From the NCBI GenBank assembly GCA_029932035.1, contig JAOZQV010000026.1, forward strand, positions 1 through 14,482: a DNA stretch of 14,482 bases. The letters run 5' to 3'. A program made the position numbers and the translations under genes. Source of the stretch: Deltaproteobacteria bacterium (GTDB lineage Bacteria; Desulfobacterota; DSM-4660; Desulfatiglandales; Desulfatiglandaceae). This document shows positions 1 through 6,442 of the stretch, in pieces. Each line of letters opens with the position of its first letter. The stretch's first letter is position 1. The notes under the pieces were generated by a model. It was not told where the DNA came from. It worked only from the letters and a program-made list of their open reading frames with translations, and did not search any database.

Positions 1-100
1 AGCATCGAAATTTTAGCTGTTGGTTAACGATGCCGTAACTTTTGAACGATACCAAAAAATTTAAATGAGAGGTTTCCTTAATTCCGCGAGGCTGGATTCA

Positions 101-140
101 CTTTAGGCACTTTAGGCATTTTAGTTCATTTTAGGCATTT
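101..140 (-). repeat. Nonamer word tract just after lepA stop
   Basis: Read on the minus strand this is a tandem array of nine-base words of the form ATGCCTAAA, AGTGCCTAAA and ATGAACTAAA, starting directly at the lepA stop codon. The same family in the same orientation relative to the upstream gene occurs at 11879-11918, after the stop of the FlgO-like gene. The function is unknown. Bases 1-100 show no gene or clear signal. Confidence 0.75.
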
Positions 141-144
141 ACCC

Positions 145-1941
145 TTACCCTACGTCAGACTTCAAAACTGCTACAAAGGCGCTTTGGGGGATAGAGACCG
201 ATCCGACCATTTTCATCCGCTTTTTGCCCTTTTTTTGTTTTTCAAGGAGTTTGCGCTTTCTTGTGATATCCCCGCCATAGCATTTGGCAGTCACATCCTT
301 TCTGAATGGGGTGATCGTTGATCGGGCAATGATCGTGCCGCCTATTGCCCCCTGGATGGCAATCTTAAAGAGATGCCTCGGGATCTCTTCCTTGAGCCTC
401 TTGCAGGCCTGAAGCGCCCTCGGTCTCGCTCCCTCTCGATGAACAATCTGGGCAAGTGCATCCACCTTCTCTCCATTCAGGAGAATATCCAACTTTACTA
501 AATCGCTCTCGCGATGGTCGAGAAAGTCATAATCGAATGAGCCATAGCCCTGAGTGACTGTCTTGAGATTATCATAGAAATCATAAACCACTTCGGCCAA
601 AGGGAGATCGAACTGGATTTCGATCCGTCCGGGGGTGGGATAATTGAACTGTGAATTTACCCCCCGACGCTCCAGACAGAGTTCCATAACCGCGCCCATA
701 TATCGCTCAGGGATCAGAATGCCGGCCCTGATGTACGGTTCAAAGGCCTGCTCAATAGTGACCGGATCAGGATAGTAAACAGGGTTGTCCACAGTGACCT
801 CTTCACCATTTGTGAGTGTAAAGCGGTATTGGACGGTGGGGGAAGTCATGATGATCGACTGGTCAAATTCCCTTTCAAGCCGTTCTTGAACGATCTCTAA
901 GTGCAGTAGCCCTAAGAACCCGCAGCGAAAACCGAGACCAAGTGCCGCTGACGAATCCTTCTGAAAGACCAATGCGGCGTCATTCAGCTTGTACTTATCA
1001 AGGGCGTCTACTAAAGACCTGTAATCGTCAGATGCGACAGGATAGACAGAGGCAAACACGACCGGCTTGACCTCCTTGAACCCTGGCAGGGGAGCGGGCG
1101 CTGGATCGTGGTCAAGGGTTATGGTATCTCCTATCCGTGTGTCGCTTACCGTCTTTATCCCCGATATGATATACCCTACCTCACCTGCTGAGAGGCGGTT
1201 TTTAGGTTCTTTTTCGAGGCGGAAAATCCCTACCTCTTCCACTTTATAGGTAGCCCCATTATACATGAGTCGGATAATATCTCCGGAACGGACACTCCCT
1301 GAAAAGAGCCTGCAACTAACGATTGTTCCACGGAAAGAATCATAGTGGGCGTCAAATATGAGGGCCTCGAGTGGTCCTTCTCCCACGTCTGACGGAGGAG
1401 GAATCTGGTTTGTAATGGCCTCTAACACGTCTTCAATTCCGGCGCCTTCTTTGGCAGAGCAGAGGATGGCCAGGTCTGAATCAAGACCTAAGTCTACTTC
1501 GACCTGCTCCTTAACCCTGTCAATATCCGCAGAGGGGAGATCTATCTTATTGATGACCGGGATGATTTCCAGATCATGCCCCATGGCGGCATAAAGGTTT
1601 GCCATGGTTTGTGCCTCTACTCCCTGTGAAGCATCCACCAAGAGAAGCACTCCCTCACATGAGGCTAAGGCACGGGAAACCTCGTAGGAGAAATCAACGT
1701 GGCCCGGCGTGTCAATCAGGTTCAGTTCAAATGCCTGGCCCTTTCTGTTAACGTAGGGGAGTGTTATGGCCTGGCTCTTGATAGTAATACCCCTTTCCCT
1801 CTCGATGTCCATGGTGTCTAAGATCTGATCACGAAAATCCCTCTCTTCGACTAAGCCGGTAGCCTGGATCAACCGATCAGCCAAGGTAGATTTCCCATGG
1901 TCTATATGGGCAATAATGCTGAAGTTGCGTATATTTTTCAT
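145..1941 (-). CDS. lepA: Elongation factor 4 (LepA), ribosomal back-translocase GTPase
   Basis: Ribosome-binding GTPase of the EF-G-like translational family, thought to remodel stalled or mis-translocated ribosomes in the cytoplasm. From the start used here it has 598 residues, the usual LepA length, beginning MKNIRNFSIIAHIDHGKSTL. The P-loop (AHIDHGKST, about 11-19), RERGITIKSQ switch region, DTPGH (G3) and NKIDLPSAD (G4) are all visible. The C-terminal LepA domain ends with KKGKKRMKMVGSVSIPQSAF. The frame stays open 66 codons further upstream (to 2139), but those codons consist of repeated words (1943-1981, 2021-2048) and lie downstream of the promoter, so I treat them as leader. No good ribosome binding site precedes the ATG at 1941. 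An alternative start at 2073 has a weak GAAGAAG in front. The usual partner lepB is not in the window. Confidence 0.96.
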   Translation of the reverse strand: MKNIRNFSIIAHIDHGKSTLADRLIQATGLVEERDFRDQILDTMDIERERGITIKSQAITLPYVNRKGQAFELNLIDTPGHVDFSYEVSRALASCEGVLLLVDASQGVEAQTMANLYAAMGHDLEIIPVINKIDLPSADIDRVKEQVEVDLGLDSDLAILCSAKEGAGIEDVLEAITNQIPPPSDVGEGPLEALIFDAHYDSFRGTIVSCRLFSGSVRSGDIIRLMYNGATYKVEEVGIFRLEKEPKNRLSAGEVGYIISGIKTVSDTRIGDTITLDHDPAPAPLPGFKEVKPVVFASVYPVASDDYRSLVDALDKYKLNDAALVFQKDSSAALGLGFRCGFLGLLHLEIVQERLEREFDQSIIMTSPTVQYRFTLTNGEEVTVDNPVYYPDPVTIEQAFEPYIRAGILIPERYMGAVMELCLERRGVNSQFNYPTPGRIEIQFDLPLAEVVYDFYDNLKTVTQGYGSFDYDFLDHRESDLVKLDILLNGEKVDALAQIVHREGARPRALQACKRLKEEIPRHLFKIAIQGAIGGTIIARSTITPFRKDVTAKCYGGDITRKRKLLEKQKKGKKRMKMVGSVSIPQSAFVAVLKSDVG

Positions 1942-1942
1942 G

Positions 1943-1981
1943 CTGGATACTGGGTTCTGGATGCTCGATTCCGGATACTGG
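1943..1981 (-). repeat. CTGGATN heptamer tract in lepA leader
   Basis: On the plus strand there are five and a half seven-base units: CTGGATA, CTGGGTT, CTGGATG, CTCGATT, CCGGATA, CTGG. They abut the lepA start codon and so occupy the position where its ribosome binding site should be. The adjoining 13 bases at 1981-1993 (GTCGAAGATCCCG) recur exactly at 6242-6254 in the pil control region. Confidence 0.75.
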
Positions 1982-2020
1982 TCGAAGATCCCGTCTTCAG
2001 CGGGAATACTCGTTAAGTTC

Positions 2021-2048
2021 CTTGCGCCTAACGCCTTGAGCCTAACGC
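2021..2048 (-). repeat. 14-bp direct repeat in lepA leader
   Basis: CTTGCGCCTAACGC is followed directly by CTTGAGCCTAACGC, one mismatch in 14. Each unit is itself two heptamers. It lies in the 5' leader of lepA and belongs to the same period-7 style of word repeat seen elsewhere in the window. Confidence 0.7.
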
Positions 2049-2110
2049 CTTCAATTCCATCTATCAACAACATCTTCTTCTGCCTGAGATGGATTTTATT
2101 GTTCCTTTCA

Positions 2111-2139
2111 CATATATGAAAATGCGATCTAAATGTCAA
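2111..2139 (-). promoter_or_regulatory. Sigma70-type promoter of lepA
   Basis: Read on the minus strand: TTGACA (2139-2134), a 17-base spacer, then TATATG (2116-2111). The expected transcription start is near 2104, giving a leader of about 160 bases before the LepA start at 1941. The -35 is a perfect consensus and the -10 differs at its last positions. Confidence 0.65.
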
Positions 2140-2145
2140 TAGTTA

Positions 2146-2176
2146 CTCTTCGCTCCTAAGCTCTGACCGAAGAGCT
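2146..2176. other. Two competing inverted repeats upstream of lepA promoter
   Basis: CTCTTCG (2146-2152) pairs perfectly with CGAAGAG (2168-2174). The overlapping AGCTCT (2159-2164) pairs perfectly with AGAGCT (2171-2176). The two stems share bases and cannot form together. No poly-T tract follows on either strand. Role unknown. Confidence 0.4.
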
Positions 2177-2260
2177 TTGCATATTAAGATCTGACCATAT
2201 TTGCTTCTGTTTTTAGCTTGGCGGCCAATCGGTATTTCGTTACAGTCTCTCCCGAAAAGG

Positions 2261-2416
2261 GGACCTCTTGCCACCTGTTTTCAGGAGTTCAACAGGACAA
2301 GGATGATCAGAAATTCCCATATAAGGGTGCATGCCTTCCTAACTGTTCATAGGGCGTCCAGCTTGGCAATAGAGAATCGAAAGGCCTCCGAGTAAGGATA
2401 TTCGGGGGCTTTTTTT
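2261..2416 (+). ncRNA. Candidate structured non-coding RNA ending in a terminator
   Basis: No convincing gene lies upstream of the strong terminator at 2384-2416, so something untranslated may be transcribed here. A long-range stem is visible: CTC plus TTGCCA (2265-2273) pairs with TGGCAA plus GAG (2364-2374) across a two-base bulge. Inside it, CCTGTT (2274-2279) pairs with AACAGG (2291-2296). The length from about 2230 to 2416 would suit a 6S-like RNA, but I see no diagnostic match to 6S, SRP RNA, tmRNA or RNase P. The 5' end is not defined by a clear promoter. Confidence 0.3.
2384..2416 (+). terminator. Strong intrinsic terminator
   Basis: GCCTCCGA (2384-2391), a ten-base loop, TCGGGGGC (2402-2409), then seven T's (2410-2416). 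The stem is 8 bp with one G-U pair. It reads on the plus strand; read on the minus strand it lacks a comparable T-run. No supported plus-strand gene ends just before it. Confidence 0.8.
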
Positions 2417-2503
2417 GTTTTAGGGATAGCTTGACGCAGTGCCCGGATTTACCCTGTTTACTCTTGTACGGCATAGCAATTGTTACCATATTCAGGAGGT
2501 GCG

Positions 2504-2707
2504 GTGCTGACAACAAGGTTCATGGGAAAGCAAAGTGTTAATTTCACCAAAAATGGTATTATTAACTGTTTGAGCGATTCTACCTCGGCTCATCCCCACA
2601 AATCCGAGATTATTTTCCGTGTCTATTTTACATCCCAATCCAATGTGCTGCGGCGGCTATCTGCACAAAGCTGCGTCCCATTCAACTCAACTGTGGCGCC
2701 GATTTAA
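2504..2707 (+). CDS. Possible small ORF of unknown function
   Basis: A perfect AGGAGG (2494-2499) sits 4 bases before a GTG at 2504, opening a 67-residue frame that also contains an ATG at 2522. I recognise no domain, signal peptide or membrane segment, and the composition is not distinctive. The only reason to list it is the ribosome binding site; it may be a remnant or a chance frame. The stretch 2708-2781 holds nothing I can identify. Confidence 0.2.
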   Translation: MLTTRFMGKQSVNFTKNGIINCLSDSTSAHPHKSEIIFRVYFTSQSNVLRRLSAQSCVPFNSTVAPI

Positions 2708-2781
2708 CCGCACAGGTCGAAACAGTTAGCTCTCTGTGATAAACAATTACATGTCAGCGTTTTTTCATTTCACGTCTTGGC

Positions 2782-3072
2782 GTGATTGGATGTTTCGATG
2801 TTCATCTTCTAAAGCAGGCTCTTTTGGCCCAGTACGATTTCCCGAATCTAAGGGGTAACCAGAGGCTCAAAAACAAAGGGGAAATAGACCTGAAAACTGG
2901 GAAAACCAAATCGGCCTTTATCCTTGAGGCCGTGGACGAAAAATTGGGGTTGGTGAAAAATCGTGAAAAGACTATTCGTGAACTTGCCGGCTGGCTCTCT
3001 CATAGTGAGGCAGAAGAATTGAGAAAAGAAACAGCGGTCTTCAACCGGGTTAACGAGGAAGATTGGCATTGA
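2782..3072 (+). CDS. Ribbon-helix-helix-like antitoxin of a VapBC-type pair
   Basis: Ninety-six residues from a GTG start. The part from about residue 40 on (KTGKTKSAFILEAVDEKLG, then a REKTIRELAGWLSH region, ending EEDWH) has the look of the DNA-binding plus toxin-binding half of CopG/RHH antitoxins that partner PIN-domain toxins. The first 35 or so residues do not look like the usual short beta strand plus helix, and there is no ribosome binding site before the GTG, so the N-terminus may be replaced or eroded. Its stop overlaps the TTG start of a truncated vapC (TTGA), the normal arrangement for such operons. With the toxin destroyed this would be an orphan or relic antitoxin. Confidence 0.55.
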   Translation: MIGCFDVHLLKQALLAQYDFPNLRGNQRLKNKGEIDLKTGKTKSAFILEAVDEKLGLVKNREKTIRELAGWLSHSEAEELRKETAVFNRVNEEDWH

Positions 3073-3116
3073 AACTCGTATTAGATACGAATATTTTCAG
3101 CGATTACGCCGAAAAT
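3069..3116 (+). pseudogene. Truncated VapC (PIN-domain toxin), N-terminal remnant
   Basis: From TTG 3069, overlapping the antitoxin stop by four bases, the frame encodes (M)KLVLDTNIFSDYAEN. This is a textbook PIN-domain ribonuclease start, with the first catalytic Asp in VLDTN. PIN similarity ends around 3116; beyond that the frame stays open to 3488 but is only the antisense of higA. The remaining catalytic acidic residues of a roughly 130-residue VapC are absent, so no toxin can be made. The break coincides with the 3' end of higA. Confidence 0.75.
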
Positions 3117-3403
3117 GGAATAATTTCCTTCTCGATTTGCGACTCAACCTTATCCTCAGCCATATCAAGCTCATAGTCCATTTGGAGACCGAGCCAAAAC
3201 TGTGGAGACATACCGAAATATCTCGCTAATCGTAATGCGGTATCTGCAGTTACACGCCGCCTGCCCAACACAATCTCGTTGATTCGTCGCGCTGGGACGC
3301 GAAGGGCAAGTGCAAGTCTGTTTTGGCTCAGGCCCATTGGTTTAAGGAATTCTTCCTGTAGGATTTCCCCTGGATGCAGGGGATCGAGTCTTTTTCGCTT
3401 CAT
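3104..3403 (-). CDS. higA: HigA-family antitoxin (XRE HTH)
   Basis: Ninety-nine residues. The N-terminal LDPLHPGEILQEEFLKPMGL segment is the HigA/VapI hallmark, followed by a Cro/CI-type HTH (about 25-67: SQNRLALALRVPARRINEI, then TADTALRLARYFG). The C-terminal FWLGLQMDYELDMAED segment and an acidic-basic tail are also usual for the family. It neutralises the HigB ribosome-dependent mRNA interferase and represses its own operon. It lies downstream of higB with an ATGA overlap (3400-3403), the toxin-first order typical of higBA. A GGGGG lies six bases before its start, inside the end of higB. Its stop codon (3104-3106) lies within the vapC remnant of the opposite strand. Confidence 0.92.
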   Translation of the reverse strand: MKRKRLDPLHPGEILQEEFLKPMGLSQNRLALALRVPARRINEIVLGRRRVTADTALRLARYFGMSPQFWLGLQMDYELDMAEDKVESQIEKEIIPFSA

Positions 3404-3693
3404 GATTTACCCCCGTGATAATCAACCATTTCCACGTCCAAAGCATCGTTGCTCCGCCAGACAAAACAGATTCCCCATTGATCATTGATTCGTATGGCAT
3501 ATTGCCCAGCTCGATCACCTTTGAGCTTTTCCAATCGATTTGCAGGCGGAACTCGTAGATCATTTATGTTTGTGGAACGATTAAGCATTCGCAGCTTTCT
3601 CAGAGCCATTCTCTGCAAATCATTGGGTAACTTCCGCGACAGATGTCTCTTAAAAACCTTTTCAGTTTCTTTGTCTTTAAATGACCTTATCAT
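3400..3693 (-). CDS. higB: HigB-family toxin (RelE superfamily mRNA interferase)
   Basis: Ninety-seven residues, family length about 92. MIRSFKDKETEKVF is the canonical start. The core has PPANRLEKLKGDRAGQYAIR (about 49-68), NDQWGICFVW (70-79) and the terminal DYHGG motif, as in HigB toxins that cut mRNA on the ribosome. No frameshift or missing core segment is seen, so the toxin looks intact. It is first in a two-gene operon with higA. The promoter at 3702-3730 puts the expected transcription start two or three bases before the ATG, with no room for a ribosome binding site, implying a leaderless mRNA. Confidence 0.93.
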   Translation of the reverse strand: MIRSFKDKETEKVFKRHLSRKLPNDLQRMALRKLRMLNRSTNINDLRVPPANRLEKLKGDRAGQYAIRINDQWGICFVWRSNDALDVEMVDYHGGKS

Positions 3694-3701
3694 ACTAAAA
3701 G

Positions 3702-3730
3702 AATATAAACCCCTTAACGTTAAACGTCAA
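3702..3730 (-). promoter_or_regulatory. Sigma70-type promoter of higBA
   Basis: On the minus strand: TTGACG (3730-3725), exactly 17 bases, TATATT (3707-3702). The ATG of higB begins nine bases after the -10 element, so the start of transcription would fall at about 3695-3696. Confidence 0.8.
3714..3723. promoter_or_regulatory. Palindromic operator candidate for HigA
   Basis: TTAACGTTAA is a perfect 10-bp palindrome located in the spacer between the -35 and -10 of the higBA promoter, where a bound repressor would block RNA polymerase. I recall the same palindrome being reported as the HigA site in Pseudomonas aeruginosa; that memory should be verified. Confidence 0.65.
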
Positions 3731-3991
3731 GCGGAAATACCAATGTTGGCCAGATGTGGTTGCACCGAATCGTGGCACATGGTAAAATAAGATATATCGT
3801 CATTTTCAAAAAATATCTTGAAACATAATCGAAATCTGGGCAAAAAGGTTGTCAATTACTGGTGCTTTAGACTTCGTATAGACCGGAACAGTACCAAGAC
3901 CTTTCAAAGCAAGAGGATCTGGGAACCTTTTCGATAATCCTTATTAAAAAAACGATTTGACAGGATAACAGGATAAAAAGAGGAGGATGTT
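3731..3991. other. Intergenic region between higBA and the secreted-protein gene
   Basis: No gene is seen. It contains an AT-rich inverted repeat, AAGATAT (3789-3795) with ATATCTT (3813-3819), and a nonamer-like word, CAGGATAACAGGATAA (3961-3976), just before the ribosome binding site of the next gene. TTGACA at 3957-3962 has no matching -10 at the right distance, so I do not call it a promoter. Confidence 0.5.
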
Positions 3992-4534
3992 ATGAAAAGG
4001 CTGCTGATACCTGCATTTATCGTTATGATCGCAATATTTTCATACCCGTTTCTCTCCTTTTCAGACTATATAATCCACCTGAATAGCGGGCGTCAGTTTG
4101 TAACAGAACGTTACTGGGAAGAGGGTGGGGAGATAAAGTTCCATTTCAAGGACGGGGTGTTGGGTGTGCCCAAAGCTGCCGTTACCTCCATAGAAGAGTT
4201 CAGCATTGAAGCACCGGCGTCCGATGAAACTCCGGCTGCAGAGGCCCCGGATAAAAATGAAGCAGAGGTGAAAAAGGAGGGCGATCAAAAACCGGGCAAA
4301 AAGATCGAAGAGAAAAAGCCCCTGGATGACTATTACAAAAAGATGAAGGTCCTGAAGACCCAATTGAATGAGTCTCTCAAGGGACTTCGTGAAGCCACCC
4401 GGAATAAAGACAAGGCTGCAAAAAAGAAAGCAAGGGAGGATATGAGGAAGTTCTCCAAAGAGATCTACAAACTTACCGATGAAGTGAAGGAGGCAAATAA
4501 CGGGGCGCTGCCCGAGGACTGGTGGAAGGACTGA
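3992..4534 (+). CDS. Secreted protein of unknown function with C-terminal coiled coil
   Basis: One hundred and eighty residues; AGGAGG at 3981-3986 is five bases before the ATG. A Sec-type signal peptide or anchor covers about 1-24. A short beta-rich module follows (about 25-65: DYIIHLNSGRQFVTERYWEE, then a VLGVPKAAV segment), resembling uncharacterised deltaproteobacterial envelope proteins that begin with an 'hLkNGrxf...GVIGIPK' pattern. Then comes a low-complexity Ala/Glu/Lys linker (about 72-108) and a charged helical, probably coiled-coil segment (about 110-168). It is convergent with the PilX-like gene with ten bases between stop codons and no terminator. I do not recognise a specific family; periplasmic location is an inference. 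Confidence 0.8.
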   Translation: MKRLLIPAFIVMIAIFSYPFLSFSDYIIHLNSGRQFVTERYWEEGGEIKFHFKDGVLGVPKAAVTSIEEFSIEAPASDETPAAEAPDKNEAEVKKEGDQKPGKKIEEKKPLDDYYKKMKVLKTQLNESLKGLREATRNKDKAAKKKAREDMRKFSKEIYKLTDEVKEANNGALPEDWWKD

Positions 4535-4544
4535 GGGCCGTTCC

Positions 4545-5834
4545 TTATTCGTCTAAAACCTCTTTCCAGCTAAGGATAGGGAGGGCGTGTTTCTGCGACG
4601 CGCTTATGGCCGTACTGCAGTAGACAATGTTGGTATTACCCCCGATTATATCACCGTCTGTATCCTCTCCGGTAATAACAGCGCCCGTAATGTTCGTATC
4701 GCCGCCCCCCGTAAATGTGAATGATCCGGTGACAATAACGGGTCCGTACCAAGAAAAACCGCCATGTGTCTCCAGATCCCCTTCCACCAGAAGAATACCA
4801 CAACCTGAGACGCCACCGCTCAGCTTGACGTATGTGCCGCCAGTGTCATAATGAACAATATTAAATTCACTGCAGGAAGAGGGATCCTCCAGGGTCGCTC
4901 CTGGGGTTGGTGTTCCCCATCCGTCCCCAGGCCCCGGTGTAGTTGAATCTGTTTGGGTGACGCTGTTGACCGTATAGGAAAAATCCGCGGATTTCTTAAG
5001 GGAATCCACCATCGCCTGGACATGGAGCGCCGGGCTCTCGGAATAGGAAATGCTGGGGTCCGTCTCCCCTTCCCCAGTGATTGTGGGACCCCCGATGAGA
5101 ATCACTGGCGATGAGGCTTCATCCACGGGCGTTGCTACTCCGGGCAAATCAATACCGCCCCCGCACTGGTCCTCTCCTATTATATCTGTAGACGCTCCCT
5201 GAATTCTCGCAGACGTTCCCGAATAGAGCGCAGCTTTCGCTGTTACCGGCGGAACTCTCGTGACCTCTAACTGGACGGTCTTGGTAGACCCTTCCGCGGT
5301 CCCGTAGCTTGTAATCAGATAGATGTTTGGGTCCTTTCTGGTATCGTCAGTGTGCCGCTCAAAATCCCCGTTCCCGTCCGCATCTCCTAAGTACAGGACT
5401 TTTGTCGGATCGCTCGGATCGAGCTGATGCGTTATTACCACAGTGTAGTCAATATCGGTCTGGAGGCTCGCAACCCTGTTGTGCATTGAATTGGTACTGT
5501 CATAACCCTTTTTCTGGGATTTTGGGTCGGTCCCGATATATGTCGTCCACTGATACTTGTCAGTATGCGCATCAGTAATAATGTACCCAGAATCACAATT
5601 TAATCTCAGCCTCTCCCTCGCCTCATGGGCGCCGGCCTCGGCCGCATAGAGGGCCTTTTCGGCGGCCTTGTAGTTCGAGCCAATCTTTAGGTCTGTGGTG
5701 GTTATCACAACAGCAGTCGCTCCCACGAGCGCCAGGATTGCCAGGAGTATCAGCGCCACAGTAAGGACTGTCCCATTTTCATTGCTACAATGCAAACGCA
5801 TAACTTGCAGCTTAAAACCTCGTTCTGAGTTCAT
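4545..5834 (-). CDS. PilX-like minor pilin with C-terminal DUF7305-like domain
   Basis: Four hundred and twenty-nine residues; AGGAG eight bases before the start. Residues 20-75 match the PilX N-terminal pattern: a Gly before the hydrophobic helix (NGTVLTVALILLAILALVGA), a polar stretch, then the conserved AAEKALYAAEAGAHEAR. Prepilin-peptidase cleavage after Gly21 is likely, and the mature protein lacks the Glu5 of major pilins. At 151-159 there is an EF-hand/dockerin-like loop, DADGNGDFE, suggesting Ca2+ binding. The C-terminal part (about 330-400) is a run of beta turns (GILLVEGDLETHGGFSWYG, then ITGAVITG) of the type found after PilX domains in deltaproteobacteria. PilX pilins are low-abundance components that prime or decorate the fibre. 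The usual companions fimT, pilV, pilW and pilY1 are absent here. It is transcribed divergently from the pilM operon. Confidence 0.82.
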   Translation of the reverse strand: MNSERGFKLQVMRLHCSNENGTVLTVALILLAILALVGATAVVITTTDLKIGSNYKAAEKALYAAEAGAHEARERLRLNCDSGYIITDAHTDKYQWTTYIGTDPKSQKKGYDSTNSMHNRVASLQTDIDYTVVITHQLDPSDPTKVLYLGDADGNGDFERHTDDTRKDPNIYLITSYGTAEGSTKTVQLEVTRVPPVTAKAALYSGTSARIQGASTDIIGEDQCGGGIDLPGVATPVDEASSPVILIGGPTITGEGETDPSISYSESPALHVQAMVDSLKKSADFSYTVNSVTQTDSTTPGPGDGWGTPTPGATLEDPSSCSEFNIVHYDTGGTYVKLSGGVSGCGILLVEGDLETHGGFSWYGPVIVTGSFTFTGGGDTNITGAVITGEDTDGDIIGGNTNIVYCSTAISASQKHALPILSWKEVLDE

Positions 5835-6363
5835 GATAAAAGCTCCTGATTATACGTATACCTTAACCCGGATAACCCGGAGCCTTGAATCCCGCTTGTG
5901 GGCGGGACTCAACCCAGGTTATTTAAAACCCATTTTTCGTGCCCTTCGTGTGCGGTAAAATCCCTCTTTGGCCCTTTCCGAGCCATAGGCCTGTTTATCC
6001 AGGTTGAACTGCAAAGACCGCGCCATGTTAATCCAAACGAAACAAGACCGATGTAAACAGACTCCAGTCCAAGAAAATATGCGTAAATCTGCGGATTAGA
6101 GATGTCAGCCCGGTTGTGGCCAATTGTAAAAATATTTGTCGATTGTAAAAATATTTTACACCAAACAGGCCCTTAAGCTTTGGGCCTCTGTGCCTTTGCC
6201 CCTTTGAACCTGAGTTACAAATAAATTTGGTATATAGTAAAGTCGAAGATCCCGCTGGGCGAGGAACCTATGAACGCCTATTCCTACATATTGTGTCACA
6301 ATACCGATTTCATTCCATATATTGTTAAGTTATATAAAATTATATAAAATTATCATTAAATGA
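5835..6363. other. Divergent control region between pilX-like gene and pil operon
   Basis: No gene is seen. In order it holds: an ACCCGGATAACCCGGA word (5866-5881); an 11-bp-arm hairpin TTGAATCCCGC/GCGGGACTCAA (5885-5912, one mismatch); a TTCGTGCCCTTCGTGT word (5937-5952); the word GCGTAAATCTGCGGAT (6081-6096), repeated at 9396-9411; a 15-bp direct repeat with a palindrome (6123-6160); GTCGAAGATCCCG (6242-6254), shared with the lepA leader; and an AT-rich 10-bp tandem TTATATAAAA twice (6330-6349) just upstream of the pil promoter, possibly an UP element. Confidence 0.6.
6123..6160. repeat. 15-bp direct repeat with embedded palindrome
   Basis: ATTGTAAAAATATTT occurs at 6123-6137 and 6142-6156. 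The second copy lies within a perfect inverted repeat, TGTAAAA-ATA-TTTTACA (6144-6160). The geometry suggests a binding site for a dimeric regulator, but no regulator is identified. It lies about 290 bases upstream of the pilX-like gene and about 200 upstream of the pil promoter. Confidence 0.5.
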
Positions 6364-6392
6364 TTGACAAATGTCAAGATGTATGATTTAAT
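6364..6392 (+). promoter_or_regulatory. Sigma70-type promoter of the riboswitch-pil operon
   Basis: TTGACA (6364-6369), exactly 17 bases, TTTAAT (6387-6392). The expected start near 6399 gives about 45 bases of RNA before the riboswitch. The -35 is the left half of a perfect inverted repeat TTGACA-AA-TGTCAA (6364-6377), a possible operator. A small leader hairpin ATGCT-GATA-AGCAT follows at 6409-6422. Confidence 0.7.
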
Positions 6393-6442
6393 ATTTTCAA
6401 GGATTTCGATGCTGATAAGCATTAATTGACTTCGAAAAAATA

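Noticed and set aside
1..100. Possible short minus-strand frame near the left edge
   Set aside because: Only a TTG start in a T-rich run and about 18 codons before the window edge; nothing recognisable.
2307..2516. 69-codon minus-strand frame across the plus-strand terminator
   Set aside because: No recognisable domain or ribosome binding site, and it overlaps a strong terminator hairpin.
3117..3488. Continuation of the vapC frame to 3488, giving a 139-codon ORF of normal VapC length
   Set aside because: Beyond about 3116 the translation is only the antisense of higA and the end of higB, with no PIN motifs.
3957..3985. TTGACA upstream of the secreted-protein gene as a promoter
   Set aside because: No -10-like hexamer at 16-18 bases; the position is occupied by the ribosome binding site.
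5885..5912. CCCGC/GCGGG hairpin as a terminator
   Set aside because: No T-run follows on either strand, and it does not lie at the 3' end of a gene.
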